DNA of 64,000 nucleotides from Curtobacterium sp. MCLR17_032 (lineage in GTDB: Bacteria; Actinomycetota; Actinomycetes; Actinomycetales; Microbacteriaceae), in NCBI RefSeq assembly GCF_003234795.2, contig NZ_CP126268.1:1302001-1366000 (forward strand), read 5' to 3'. The position numbers were made by a program, and so were the translations under genes. The stretch's first letter is position 1, and each line of letters opens with the position of its first letter. Under the pieces are notes generated by a model, which had not been told where the DNA came from, did no database searches, and worked only from the letters and a program-made list of their open reading frames with translations. This document shows, one piece after another, positions 26,012 to 39,798 of the stretch.

Positions 26012-26740
26012 GTGCCCACCGACGAGACCCTGCCAGCCCTGCCCTCCCTGACCGTCCGACGCCTCCGCGACCGCCAGCAGACCGACCCCGAGGCCCTCCA
26101 CCAGGTCCTCGCCGAGGGCTTCGTCGCCCACGTCGGCCTGGTCCGCGACGGCTTCCCGATCGTGCTGCCGTTCCTCTACGGCGTCGGCGACCTCGGCGCC
26201 GGCCCCGTCCTGCTGCTGCACGGCTCGACCGGCGGCGGCCTCTTCCTCGACGCCGGCGCGGCGGGCGTCCCCGTCTCGGCGACCATCACCCACCTCGACG
26301 GCATCGTCTTCGCCCGCTCGACCTTCGACAGCTCGGCGAACTACCGCAGCGCGATGATCGCCGGACGGGCGACCGTCGTGCCGGCCGAGCAACGGGCCGA
26401 CGCACTCCGCCAGGTCTCGGACCACCTCATGCCCGGCCGCCGGGCCGAGGTGCGCGAGACGACCGCCAAGGAGGTCCGCCAGACCCAGGTCCTGCAACTG
26501 CCGCTCGACGCCGCCAGCGTCAAGGTCCGCGCCGCCGGTGTGGGGGAGTCACCCGACGACGGCGAGGACCGCACCGTCTGGGCCGGCGTCCTGCCCGTCG
26601 CACTCCGGGCCGGTGCTCCGGTGCCCGGAGCGCTCGCCGCGGCCGGAGCGACACCGGTCGACGGCGCCGTGGTCGCGCTCGCCGCCCGGCTCGACGCGGC
26701 CGCCGACGGACGGGAGGCCCGACTCGCCGCCGCCATGTGA
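26012..26740 (+). CDS. Pyridoxamine 5'-phosphate oxidase-family (FMN-binding) protein
   Basis: 242 residues from GTG 26012. The split-barrel flavin fold is seen in FVAHVGLVRDGFPIVLPFLYGV, LLLHGSTGGGLFLDAGA, VSATITHLDGIVFARSTFDSSANYRSAMIAGRA. This is the NimA/PNPOx-like group rather than true PdxH. The promoter element TAGCGT (26000-26005) stands 6 bases upstream, suggesting a leaderless message. The C-terminus DGREARLAAAM is encoded by a half-copy of the dispersed element (26708-26718). Confidence 0.85.
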   Translation: MPTDETLPALPSLTVRRLRDRQQTDPEALHQVLAEGFVAHVGLVRDGFPIVLPFLYGVGDLGAGPVLLLHGSTGGGLFLDAGAAGVPVSATITHLDGIVFARSTFDSSANYRSAMIAGRATVVPAEQRADALRQVSDHLMPGRRAEVRETTAKEVRQTQVLQLPLDAASVKVRAAGVGESPDDGEDRTVWAGVLPVALRAGAPVPGALAAAGATPVDGAVVALAARLDAAADGREARLAAAM

Positions 26741-26806
26741 CGCCACCCGGCGAGTCTGTGACGGGCTGCAGGAACGAGGCCCGGTTCTCCAGGCGGGATC
26801 AGGTTC

Positions 26807-26822
26807 GTGACCAATACGTTAT
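26807..26822 (+). promoter_or_regulatory. Possible MtrA-type direct repeat before the NlpC/P60 gene
   Basis: GTGAC (26807-26811) and GTTAT (26818-26822) repeat with an 11-base period in an AT-richer stretch 49 bases before the start codon. OmpR-type regulators bind such repeats, and MtrA is known to control cell-wall hydrolases in actinobacteria. Confidence 0.3.
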
Positions 26823-26870
26823 CTTCCCGAGCCGCCGCTCCAGAAGGACGGCTCGGACCCGGAAGGAACC

Positions 26871-27779
26871 ATGGGACGCCACGCTCTGCCCGCCCTCGAC
26901 GAAGCCCGTCGAGCCGCACCCGTCCCGCCGCCTGCCGCACCCCGCGCACGAGGCCGCCGCTCCGCCTCCGGTCCCGCCGTGGCCCGCACCACCTTCGTCG
27001 AGCACCAGCGCCCGGCCCGCGTGGTCGCCCTCGCTCCGGCTCGTCCGGTCCGACCGGCGACGAGCGCGTTCGTCTCGCGGAACGCCGCCATCCGGGCCGA
27101 GCGTGCCGCCGACCCGCGTCACATCCGCCGGGCCGCGAACGCCAAGCGTGCCGCGCTGCTCATCGCCCCGGCGCTCGCGATCACCTCGACCCTGTCGCTG
27201 TCGATCCCGGCCGAGGCCGCGACGGCCGCCCCCGCTCCGACGACCACCACCACGACGTCCCTGGCGCTGCAGACCTACACGGTCGCCCACGACGTCCAGG
27301 TGCCGATCGTCTCCTCCGACGGCGTGACGACGACCTCGATCGTGTCCTACCCGACCCTCGTGCTCCGCTTCGGCGTGACCGAGACCCAGGCGAAGTCGGC
27401 GCTGTCCGCTGCGCTCTCGGCCGGCGGCGACCGCGCCACCGTGCTCCAGACGGCGCTGCAGTACCTCGGCGACCCGTACGTCGAGGGCGGTGCCAGCCAC
27501 GCGGGCATCGACTGCTCCGGGCTGACGATGGTGGCGTACCAGGCGGTCGGCATCCAGCTCGCCCACTACGTCCCGACGCAGGACGCCGTCGCCACGACCG
27601 TGCCCGAGTCCGAGGCGCTGCCCGGCGACATGGTCGTCTACGACAACGACGACCACGTCGGCCTGTACCTCGGCCAGGGACTCGTGCTGCAGGCACCGCA
27701 CCCGGGCGAGGTCGTCGACATCGTCCCGATGTACCCGGCCGCGCACCACTTCGCACGCCTCCTGCCCGCCGGCGTCTGA
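26871..27779 (+). CDS. NlpC/P60 (C40) cell-wall hydrolase
   Basis: 302 residues. A basic, disordered N-terminal region of about 90 residues precedes a hydrophobic signal or anchor (about 92-118, cleavage possibly after AEAAT). The C-terminal NlpC/P60 domain has Cys215 in GIDCSGLTM, His262 in DDHVGLYLG and His277 in APHPGEV as the catalytic triad. It should cut peptide stems of peptidoglycan. GGAAGGA stands 5 bases before the ATG. The cytoplasmic N-terminal extension is long for the family and may be a regulatory tail. Confidence 0.88.
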   Translation: MGRHALPALDEARRAAPVPPPAAPRARGRRSASGPAVARTTFVEHQRPARVVALAPARPVRPATSAFVSRNAAIRAERAADPRHIRRAANAKRAALLIAPALAITSTLSLSIPAEAATAAPAPTTTTTTSLALQTYTVAHDVQVPIVSSDGVTTTSIVSYPTLVLRFGVTETQAKSALSAALSAGGDRATVLQTALQYLGDPYVEGGASHAGIDCSGLTMVAYQAVGIQLAHYVPTQDAVATTVPESEALPGDMVVYDNDDHVGLYLGQGLVLQAPHPGEVVDIVPMYPAAHHFARLLPAGV

Positions 27780-27934
27780 GCCCCGACCGCAGCGCACCCA
27801 CCGGCCCGCACCGCGACCTGACCCGTGCCCGGGAGCAGGACACGGGGCACGGGGCCGGCGTCTGGCGTCCGGTGACCCGTGACGGGCGGGACCGGTGCGC
27901 CCGAGGGGTTGCGAGCCTCCCGTAAGCTGGAGTG

Positions 27935-29167
27935 ATGGCCACCGACACCCGCACACCGTTCGAGGAGCAGCGCTCTGCCCGCCCGCAGGTGCGCCCGCGC
28001 ACCGAAGGATGGCAGCAGGCGACCGGGACCGACGGTCGGCCGCTGCTGCAGTTCGCGTCCCCGAAGCGGGGCAAGCCGCCGGTGCACCTGGCGGACCTGA
28101 CGGTGGACGAGCGCGAAGCCAAGGTGAAGGAACTCGGTCTGCCCGGGTTCCGCGCCAAGCAGCTCGCCACCCACTACTTCACGCACTACACGTCCGACCC
28201 GGCCAAGATGACCGACCTGCCGGCGGCCCAGCGTGACGAACTCGTCGCCGGGCTGCTGCCGCCCCTGCTCACCGAGACCCGTCGTCTCGAGACCGACAAG
28301 GGCGACACGATCAAGTTCCTCTGGAAGCTGCACGACGGCGCCCTGGTCGAGTCGGTGCTCATGCGGTACCCGGGGCGCATCACGCTCTGCGTCTCGTCGC
28401 AGGCCGGATGCGGCATGAACTGCCCCTTCTGCGCGACCGGGCAGGCGGGCTTGACCCGCAACATGTCGACGGCCGAGATCATCGACCAGATCGTGCAGGC
28501 CAACGCCGCGATCGCTGCCGGTGAGCTCGGGGGTGACCCGCGCAAGGGCGGGCAGGACCGTGTGGACGCCGAGCGGGTGACGAACATCGTGTTCATGGGC
28601 ATGGGGGAGCCGCTCGCGAACTACAAGCGCGTGATGGACGCCGTGCGGTTGATGGTCGCTCCGCAGCCGAACGGCCTCGGGATGAGTGCCCGCGGCATCA
28701 CCGTCTCGACCGTGGGCCTGGTGCCCGCGATGCTCAAGCTCGCCGACGAAGGGATCCCGCTCACCTTCGCGCTCTCGCTGCACGCGCCGGACGACGAACT
28801 GCGTGACGAGATGATCCCGGTGAACTCGAAGTGGAAGGCCGACGAAGCGATCGACGCCGCCCACAACTACTACGTCAAGACCGGTCGGCGGGTGTCGATC
28901 GAGTACGCGCTCATCAAGGACATGAACGACCACGCCTGGCGCGCGGACCTGTTGGCCGAGAAGCTCAACAAGCGTGGCAAGGGCTGGGTGCACGTGAACC
29001 CCATCCCGCTGAACCCGACGCCCGGCTCCGTGTGGACCTCGTCCGAAGTGCACGTGCAGGACGAGTTCGTCCGCCGACTGAACGCTGCGGGCATCCCGAC
29101 GACCCTCCGCGACACCCGCGGCAAGGAGATCGACGGTGCCTGCGGGCAGCTGGCCGCGGCCGACTGA
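27935..29167 (+). CDS. rlmN: 23S rRNA/tRNA adenine-2 methyltransferase RlmN
   Basis: 410 residues. The radical-SAM cluster motif CGMNCPFC uses Cys159, Cys163 and Cys166; [22 protein letters not shown] and [20 protein letters not shown] are RlmN hallmarks, and [14 protein letters not shown] near the C-terminus holds the methyl-carrying Cys. It methylates A2503 of 23S rRNA and A37 of some tRNAs. A GTG directly before the ATG is an alternative start; TAAGCT (27923-27928) suggests a leaderless message. It precedes the rRNA operon. Confidence 0.97.
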   Translation: MATDTRTPFEEQRSARPQVRPRTEGWQQATGTDGRPLLQFASPKRGKPPVHLADLTVDEREAKVKELGLPGFRAKQLATHYFTHYTSDPAKMTDLPAAQRDELVAGLLPPLLTETRRLETDKGDTIKFLWKLHDGALVESVLMRYPGRITLCVSSQAGCGMNCPFCATGQAGLTRNMSTAEIIDQIVQANAAIAAGELGGDPRKGGQDRVDAERVTNIVFMGMGEPLANYKRVMDAVRLMVAPQPNGLGMSARGITVSTVGLVPAMLKLADEGIPLTFALSLHAPDDELRDEMIPVNSKWKADEAIDAAHNYYVKTGRRVSIEYALIKDMNDHAWRADLLAEKLNKRGKGWVHVNPIPLNPTPGSVWTSSEVHVQDEFVRRLNAAGIPTTLRDTRGKEIDGACGQLAAAD

Positions 29168-29223
29168 TCGACGGTCCACGGTCGTCCGTTCGACCACGCC
29201 GGTCGCGTCCACGATCGGTCTGC

Positions 29224-29259
29224 CGGGAGGCGCAGTGCGAGTCAGCACTGCGCCTCCCG
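29224..29259. terminator. Inverted repeat terminator with GGGAGGC core
   Basis: CGGGAGGCGCAGTGC (29224-29238) and GCACTGCGCCTCCCG (29245-29259) form a perfect 15-bp stem with a 6-base loop, 57 bases after the rlmN stop. Member of the dispersed element family. Confidence 0.8.
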
Positions 29260-29691
29260 TCGTTCCCGGGGCAGGCCGCGCAGTCGCTGATCCGGGCACA
29301 CCGCCGCGACACGCCCGGGCGGCGAGCTGGCTTGGCGCTGCCGTTCACCCGTGCGTAAAGTAATCACTCGTTGCCGCTGAGGCGGAGAACGGAACGGCCG
29401 AGACACTGACCGGGTCACTGACCTGGGAGATGCAGTCTGGCTCCGATCTTCCCCGGGCAACGAACCAGCCTCTCTGGCGAGACACCGTTTCAGTGTCGAG
29501 TGGGGAGTGCGTCTGGTCCTTGAGAACTCAACAGCGTGCACATTGTCAATGCCAATTTTATTGACCTCGTGCCCGGTCAGCCTTCTGGTTGGTCGGGTCA
29601 TGAAGCAATTCCTTTTGGATTGAAGATTGTCAGTAGACAGTCAACAGTCAAGATCAACTCGCTGACACTTTTAGTGTTGGTTGTAATTTTT
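29260..29691 (+). promoter_or_regulatory. rRNA operon promoter and leader
   Basis: TTGGCG (29332-29337), 18 bases, TAAAGT (29356-29361) is the likely rRNA promoter. The leader holds TTGAGAACTCAACAGCGTGC (29520-29539), a conserved actinobacterial rRNA leader element for antitermination or processing, and becomes AT-rich towards 16S (TTTTAGTGTTGGTTGTAATTTTTT). No protein gene is present. Confidence 0.6.
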
Positions 29692-34824
<5,133 letters not shown>

Positions 34825-34835
34825 CACACTTTTTT

Positions 34836-34898
34836 CCTGACCCTTTACGGGTCAGGGCTCGCGTCCACTTTGTGGTTCCCGACAGACGATCGGGAATC
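34836..34898 (+). other. 23S-5S spacer with two hairpins
   Basis: CCTGACCC/GGGTCAGG (34836-34856) and TTCCCGA/TCGGGAA (34878-34898) are perfect stems in the 126-base spacer. They probably mark processing sites. No tRNA is present. Confidence 0.5.
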
Positions 34899-34951
34899 AA
34901 ACTGAATATTCGCTACGGCGGAGCAGTCTGAGACCAGATCATGGTCGATGG

Positions 34952-35071
34952 TGTTCCGGTGGTCATAGCGAGAGGGAAACGCCCGGTCACATTCCGAACC
35001 CGGAAGCTAAGCCTCTCAGCGCCGATGGTACTGCAAGGGGGACCTTGTGGGAGAGTAGGACGCCGCCGGAC
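34952..35071 (+). rRNA. rrf: 5S ribosomal RNA
   Basis: About 120 bases with GGTGGTCATAGCGAGAGGGA near the start, CCCGGTCACATTCCGAACCC in loop B and GGAGAGTAGGACGCCGCC-type end (GTGGGAGAGTAGGACGCCGC). The 5' and 3' ends pair (TTCCGG.. with ..CCGGA). Confidence 0.95.
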
Positions 35072-35085
35072 TTCTTTTGAACAGT

Positions 35086-35133
35086 AAGCCCCTGACGGGC
35101 GGAGCATCACGCTCCACCGGTCGGGGGCTTTTC
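35086..35133 (+). terminator. rRNA operon terminator
   Basis: AAGCCCCTGAC (35086-35096) pairs with GTCGGGGGCTT (from 35119) around an inner GGAGC/GCTCC stem, followed by TTTT. It is a classical intrinsic terminator. Confidence 0.8.
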
Positions 35134-35199
35134 TGCATTCCCCGGCACAGTTCCGCATTGCCTGAGTATCGGGCACTGCGTACCCGGTAGACCGGATCC

Positions 35200-36132
35200 A
35201 TGAAGGTCGTCGGAGTCACACAGTTCGGAGGGCCCGAAGCCCTCGCCGTCCACGAGATCGAGGACGTCCACGCCGGCAGCGGTTCGGTCCGCATCGCCGT
35301 CCAGGCATTCGCGGTGAACCCCACCGACACGGGCGTCCGCGCAGGGGAGCGGGACTCGAACGCACAGAGCGCGCCGTACGTCCCGGGCATGGACGCCGCC
35401 GGGGTCATCGACGAGGTCGGCCCCGACGTCGAGGGCTGGTCCGTCGGTGACCAGGTCATGGCGATTGCGCTGCCCCTGACCGGTCATGGCGGTGCTTACG
35501 TCGAACGCCTCGTCGCACCGGTCGGGTCGTTCACCCGCATCCCGCGTGACACCTCGATCGAGGAAGCGTCCACTGTGCCCATGAACGGGCTCACCGCGAT
35601 CCAGATGCTCGAACTCGCCGGGCTCGAGCGCGGGCAGACCCTCGCCGTCACCGGCGCCGCAGGGCTGCTCGGCAACTACGTGGTCCAGCTCGCGAAGGCC
35701 GCCGGCATCACCGTCATCGCGGACACGTCGCAGAAGGACGAGGCACTCGTGCACTCGCTCGGTGCCGACCACGTCGTGCCCCGCGGCGACGGGTTGGCGG
35801 ATGCGGTCCGGGCGATCGTCCCCGACGGCGTCGACGCCCTCGCCGATTGCGCCGTCCAGCGGGACGTCGTCGTGCCGGCCCTCCGCGACGGTGGCGTGTT
35901 CATCGATGTCCGGGGGTGGAAAGGCAACGGGGCCGAGGGCATCCGCTTCACCCAGGTCTTCGTCTTCAACGAGTACCGGTCGTTCGACAAGCTCGAGCAC
36001 CTCCGCCACGCGGTCGAGGGCGGTACGGTCGTTCCGCGCGTGGCCGAGGTGCTGCCGGCGTCCCGCGCCACCGAGGCGCACGAGCGACTCGAAGCGGGCG
36101 GGACCCGCGGGCGCTTCGTCCTCACCTGGTGA
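35200..36132 (+). CDS. Zinc-free NAD(P)H:quinone-oxidoreductase-like dehydrogenase
   Basis: 310 residues of the medium-chain dehydrogenase/reductase superfamily. MKVVGVTQFGGPEALAVHEI, AVNPTDTGVRAG and YVPGMDAAGVIDEVGPDVEGW are from the N-terminal GroES-like domain; VTGAAGLLGNYVVQLAKAAG (about residues 149-168) is the nucleotide-binding Rossmann motif (AxxGxxG). Zinc ligands are absent, as in quinone oxidoreductases. It follows the rRNA operon by about 70 bases after the terminator and probably has its own promoter. Substrate unknown. Confidence 0.88.
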   Translation: MKVVGVTQFGGPEALAVHEIEDVHAGSGSVRIAVQAFAVNPTDTGVRAGERDSNAQSAPYVPGMDAAGVIDEVGPDVEGWSVGDQVMAIALPLTGHGGAYVERLVAPVGSFTRIPRDTSIEEASTVPMNGLTAIQMLELAGLERGQTLAVTGAAGLLGNYVVQLAKAAGITVIADTSQKDEALVHSLGADHVVPRGDGLADAVRAIVPDGVDALADCAVQRDVVVPALRDGGVFIDVRGWKGNGAEGIRFTQVFVFNEYRSFDKLEHLRHAVEGGTVVPRVAEVLPASRATEAHERLEAGGTRGRFVLTW

Positions 36133-36180
36133 CGGTCGCGGCCGCTTGAGGGACGTCAGCGCGTGACGCGCGTCTCCACG

Positions 36181-36230
36181 TGACGGACGGGAGGCCCGGG
36201 ACCAACTGGTCCCGGGCCTCCCGTCCGTCA
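36181..36230. terminator. Perfect 24-bp inverted repeat with GACGGGAGGC core
   Basis: The left arm TGACGGACGGGAGGCCCGGG continues with ACCA, and the right arm from 36207 is its exact complement, with only two bases (AC) between. It lies 49 bases after the oxidoreductase stop and 93 bases from the end of the convergent vsr. It is the longest perfect copy of the element in the window. Confidence 0.85.
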
Positions 36231-36322
36231 TGGGCGTGCTCCGAGTCCAGCGGCCGGCCGCCGACGGAGGTTGCCGCGGGGCCGTGCGATCCGTCAGCAG
36301 CGTCAGCGTGAGTGCGCTCGCA

Positions 36323-36749
36323 TCATGATGTGATGCGGGTCCACCGGTCGAGCGCAGCCTCCACCAGGTCCGCAGCGATCGTGGAGTCCTCGTGCTCCCA
36401 GACCCGGACGACGGCCCATCCTTCGCTGCGGAGGACGGCGTCGTGCGATGCGTCACGCTGCCGGTTCGCCAGCAGCTTCGCCCGCCACAGCTCGGCGTTG
36501 GCCTTCGGCAGGTGCGCGTGTTCTTCGCACCAGTGCCAGAAGCAGCCGTCGACGAAGACGGCCACACGTGCGCGGGGGGAAGACCAGGTCAGCACGCGCC
36601 CTCGTCCGACCGCTGATCCGCCGGTCGACGAAGAAGCGCCGCCCACGAGCGTGGAGCGACCGTCGGAGCGCGAGCTCAGGCGCGGTGTCCCGTCGGCCGA
36701 ACCGCGCCATGTGCCGGCTGCGGGCCTCGTCGGCCTCCCAGTGCTGCAT
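36323..36749 (-). pseudogene. vsr: Very-short-patch repair endonuclease Vsr, frameshifted
   Basis: The first part, from ATG 36747-36749, reads HMARFGRRDTAPELALRRSL..GRRFFVDRRISGRTRARADLVFPP and the second, in another frame, RARVAVFVDGCFWHWCEEHAHLPKANAELWRAKLLANRQRDASHD..GWAVVRVWEHE. Together they make one full-length Vsr of about 141 residues. The break is at a run of six C (minus strand; plus 36574-36579): five C would restore a single frame. Vsr nicks T:G mismatches beside a Dcm-type methylase; no such methylase gene is in the window. It may be inactive, phase-variable or a sequencing error. Confidence 0.85.
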
Positions 36750-36812
36750 GCCGGGACGGTACCGCCCGGGCGACGGCGCTCGTCGCGTGGTCGGTGGATC
36801 TGTGGACGGTCT

Positions 36813-36856
36813 CGGACGGGAGGCGCGGGGCGGGACTGCGCCGCGCCTCCCGTCCG
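36813..36856. terminator. Inverted repeat terminator with GACGGGAGGC core
   Basis: CGGACGGGAGGCGCG (36813-36827) pairs perfectly with CGCGCCTCCCGTCCG (36842-36856). It lies 13 bases after the stop of the uvrA-like gene (minus strand) and upstream of vsr. Confidence 0.78.
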
Positions 36857-36869
36857 GTGTGTGGTCCGG

Positions 36870-39293
36870 TCAGCGGCCCAGTTCGGCGCGCAGGTACGGG
36901 GCTGTGCGGCTGTCGGGGGAGGCCGCCACCTCGGCCGGGGTGCCCTCCGCGACGACCTGTCCGCCGGCGTCGCCACCGGACGGGCCCATGTCGATGACGT
37001 GGTCGGCTGCGGCGACGACGGACATCGAGTGCTCCACGACGACGACCGTGTTGCCCGCGTCGGTGAGCTGCGACAGCTGGTCCGTCAGACGCTCGACGTC
37101 CGCCGGGTGCAGGCCCGTGGTCGGCTCGTCGAGGACGTAGAGCGTGTGGCCGGAGCGGGCGCGCTGCAGTTCGGTGGCGAGCTTGATGCGCTGGGCCTCG
37201 CCGCCGGACAGCTCCGGAGCGGGCTGCCCGAGACGCAGGTAGCCGAGACCGACCTGGCCCAGGGCCTCGAGCGCGCGGGCGGCGGCGGGGATCGGGGCGA
37301 GGAACGGGGCGGCCTCGTCGACGGTCATGCCGAGGACGTCCGCGATGGTGGCGCCGTTCCAGCGGACCTCGAGCGTCTCGTCGTTGTACCGGGAGCCGTG
37401 GCACTCGGGGCACGGCGCCCAGCTCCCCGGCAGGAACAGCAGTTCCACGGAGACGGATCCCTCGCCCTGGCAGACCTCGCACCGGCCGCCGGCGACGTTG
37501 AACGAGAACCTCCCGGCCGTCCAACCGCGGGCCTTGGCGTCCTCGGTCGCCGCGAACGCCGTCCGTACCGCGTCGAACAGGCCGGTGTAGGTGGCGAGGT
37601 TCGACCGGGGCGTCCGGCCGATCGGCTTCTGGTCGACCTCCACCACGCGGCTGACCGTCGGGTGGTCCACCGCCAGGGCGGGCAGCACTCCGCCGACCAG
37701 TGAGGACTTGCCGGATCCGGAGACGCCGGTGACCGCGGTGAGGACCCCGAGCGGCAGGTCGACGTCGAGCCCACGGAGGTTGTGGCGCGTGACGTCGCGC
37801 AGTGCCAAGGTGCCGATCGGTGTGCGGGTGGGGCGGGCCTCCCGGCCGGTGCCCCGCGGCTGCAGGAACCGGCGCGTGACGGACGCCTCGACGTCAGCGA
37901 GACCGTCGACCGGACCGCTGTAGAGGACGGTGCCACCCGCCGTGCCGGCGCCAGGGCCGACGTCGACGATCCAGTCCGCCTGGCGGACGATGCGCATGTC
38001 GTGCTCGACGACGAAGACGCTGTTGCCGCTGGCGCGGAGGTCCTCCAGGACCTGGATCAGCGGCTCGGCGTCGGCGGGGTGGAGGCCCGCGCTCGGCTCG
38101 TCGAGGACGTAGACGACCCCGAACAGACCGCTCCGCAGCTGGGTCGCGATGCGGAGACGCTGCATCTCGCCGGGGGAGAGCGTCGGCGTCGCACGGTCGA
38201 GGCTCAGGTACCCGAGGCCGAGGCCGGTGAGCACCTCGACGCGGCCGAGCAGGTCACGGGCGATGGCGACGGCGACCTCGGTGCGCTCACCCGAGGTGGT
38301 GCGCGAGGTCGCGGCAGCAGCGTCGGTCAGCTCGGCCGTGGGGCGGAGGACCGCGGCGACGCCGGACAGCGGCAGGGCGTTGAGGTCGGCGATCGTCATC
38401 CCACCGAACGTCACCGCGAGCGCCGCACGCGTCAGCCCCGAGCCACCGCACAGCGTGCACGGACCCGACTCGACGAACTGCAGGACCTTCTTCCGCTGCG
38501 ACTCACTCTGCGAGTCGGCGAGGGTGTGCAGGACGAACTGCCGCGCGCTCCAGAACTTGCCCTTGTACGGCTTCGCGACCCGGTCGCGCTTCGGCTGCAC
38601 CTGGACGACCGGCTGCTCCTCGGTGAACAGCAGCCAGTCACGATCCGACTGCGGCAGCTCACGCCAGGGCCGCTCGATGTCGTAGCCGAGACCCGCCGTC
38701 ACGTCGCGCAGGTTCTTGCCCTGCCACGCGCCCGGCCACGCCGTGATCGCGCCGTCGCGGATGCTCAGCGACGGGTCGTGGACGGCGGAGGCTTCGGTCA
38801 CCTCGTGCGCGACACCCAACCCGTGGCAGCGCGGGCATGCCCCGGCGACGGTGTTCGGGGAGAACGAGTCCGAGTACAGCTGCTCGGCACCCTCCGGGTA
38901 CGTGCCGGCGCGGGAGAAGAGCATACGGGTCGAGTTGCTCAGCGTCGTCAGCGTCCCCACCGTCGACCGGGAGCTCGGGGCGCCGCGGCGCTGCTGCAGG
39001 GCCACGGCTGGCGGCAGGCCTGTGATCGACTCGACGTGCGGGGTCGACCCCTGCGCGATGAGCCGACGGGCGTAGGGCGCGACGGACTCGAGGAAGCGGC
39101 GCTGCGCCTCGGCGAACACCGTGCCGAACGCCAGCGAGGACTTGCCCGAGCCGGAGATCCCCGTGAAGGCGACGATCCGGTCGCGGGGGATGTCGACGTC
39201 GACGTCGCGGAGGTTGTTCTCGCGGGCGCCGCGGACGCGGATGAACCCGTCGCTCGTGGCAGTGGGGTCGAGGGTCGTACGTGGTGCGGGCAT
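36870..39293 (-). CDS. uvrA: Class II UvrA-like excinuclease subunit / ABC ATPase
   Basis: 807 residues from ATG 39291-39293. Two UvrA ABC modules are present: Walker A GISGSGKSS and GVSGSGKSS, signatures LSPGEMQRLRI and LSGGEAQRIKL, Walker B VVYVLDEPSAGLHP and LYVLDEPTTGLHP, and zinc knuckles CPRCHGLG, CTLCGGSG, CEVCQGEG, CPECHGSRY. It is about 150 residues shorter than canonical UvrA (about 950), as in class II UvrA paralogues tied to tolerance of DNA-damaging or intercalating drugs. The linker between halves contains TGREARPTR, from a half-copy of the dispersed element (37837-37847). A start at 39383 is open but lacks support. Confidence 0.9.
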   Translation of the reverse strand: MPAPRTTLDPTATSDGFIRVRGARENNLRDVDVDIPRDRIVAFTGISGSGKSSLAFGTVFAEAQRRFLESVAPYARRLIAQGSTPHVESITGLPPAVALQQRRGAPSSRSTVGTLTTLSNSTRMLFSRAGTYPEGAEQLYSDSFSPNTVAGACPRCHGLGVAHEVTEASAVHDPSLSIRDGAITAWPGAWQGKNLRDVTAGLGYDIERPWRELPQSDRDWLLFTEEQPVVQVQPKRDRVAKPYKGKFWSARQFVLHTLADSQSESQRKKVLQFVESGPCTLCGGSGLTRAALAVTFGGMTIADLNALPLSGVAAVLRPTAELTDAAAATSRTTSGERTEVAVAIARDLLGRVEVLTGLGLGYLSLDRATPTLSPGEMQRLRIATQLRSGLFGVVYVLDEPSAGLHPADAEPLIQVLEDLRASGNSVFVVEHDMRIVRQADWIVDVGPGAGTAGGTVLYSGPVDGLADVEASVTRRFLQPRGTGREARPTRTPIGTLALRDVTRHNLRGLDVDLPLGVLTAVTGVSGSGKSSLVGGVLPALAVDHPTVSRVVEVDQKPIGRTPRSNLATYTGLFDAVRTAFAATEDAKARGWTAGRFSFNVAGGRCEVCQGEGSVSVELLFLPGSWAPCPECHGSRYNDETLEVRWNGATIADVLGMTVDEAAPFLAPIPAAARALEALGQVGLGYLRLGQPAPELSGGEAQRIKLATELQRARSGHTLYVLDEPTTGLHPADVERLTDQLSQLTDAGNTVVVVEHSMSVVAAADHVIDMGPSGGDAGGQVVAEGTPAEVAASPDSRTAPYLRAELGR

Positions 39294-39364
39294 CTCTTCG
39301 AGCGTAGGCGGGTCGGGGCGGGAAGGTGTTGCCGGGCGTGGCGGAATGATCTCTCCGGTGGTGG

Positions 39365-39393
39365 TTGATGTTCCAGATGCCACGGGCTAGTTT
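39365..39393 (+). promoter_or_regulatory. Promoter of the first lactococcin-972-like locus
   Basis: TTGATG (39365-39370), 17 bases, TAGTTT (39388-39393). The start codon follows at 39433 with GAAGAGGGGACG as ribosome site. Confidence 0.5.
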
Positions 39394-39432
39394 GGTCGTC
39401 ACACACGACTCGTCACGAAGAGGGGACGAACG

Positions 39433-39798
39433 ATGCAGAGGATCACCACGGCCATCGCCGGGCTCGGAGCAGCCGTGCTGTTGGCGACGTTGACGTGCGG
39501 GACCGCGTCCGCCGCGCCGGGTGCCGCGGCACCGACGGCGACGAGTGGACGTGCATCCGCAGACACACCGCGACAGGCCAGAGGCGGAACGCTGGTCGTC
39601 GGCGGTGGGGTGTGGACCTACGGAGTGGGTGCCGGGTCGGTCACGTCGGTCTACGACAACCACCGGTTCGTGCACAGCACCGCCGTGAAGTCGTCGGGGG
39701 CGACCAAGTCCTCGGGCAAGGTGGCGAAGGGACGACTCGCGGTGGCGAACCGCCCCTCTGCCCGCAGCGGCAACCAGGCGTTCTGGAACATCTACTGA
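39433..39798 (+). CDS. Lactococcin 972-family secreted bacteriocin
   Basis: 121 residues. A Sec signal peptide (cleavage after ASA near residue 27) is followed by a Ser/Thr/Ala-rich stretch and a core GGGVWTYGVGAGSVTSVYDN (residues 57-76) then HSTAVKSSG and a C-terminal SGNQAFWNIY. These are the landmarks of the lactococcin 972 family, whose founding member binds lipid II and blocks septum formation in Lactococcus. The gene opens a tightly overlapping operon with a 7-TM-type membrane protein and an ABC ATPase, the usual partners for immunity or export. Target range is unknown. Confidence 0.85.
   Translation: MQRITTAIAGLGAAVLLATLTCGTASAAPGAAAPTATSGRASADTPRQARGGTLVVGGGVWTYGVGAGSVTSVYDNHRFVHSTAVKSSGATKSSGKVAKGRLAVANRPSARSGNQAFWNIY

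Noticed and set aside
26741..26870. A c-di-AMP (ydaO-type) riboswitch before the NlpC/P60 gene
   Set aside because: The conserved riboswitch core is not recognisable and the leader is too short; a promoter with a regulator site explains it better.
36870..39293. UvrA-like protein as self-immunity to the neighbouring bacteriocin
   Set aside because: DrrC-type UvrA paralogues protect against DNA-binding drugs; lactococcin 972 acts on the cell wall, so adjacency alone does not support this.
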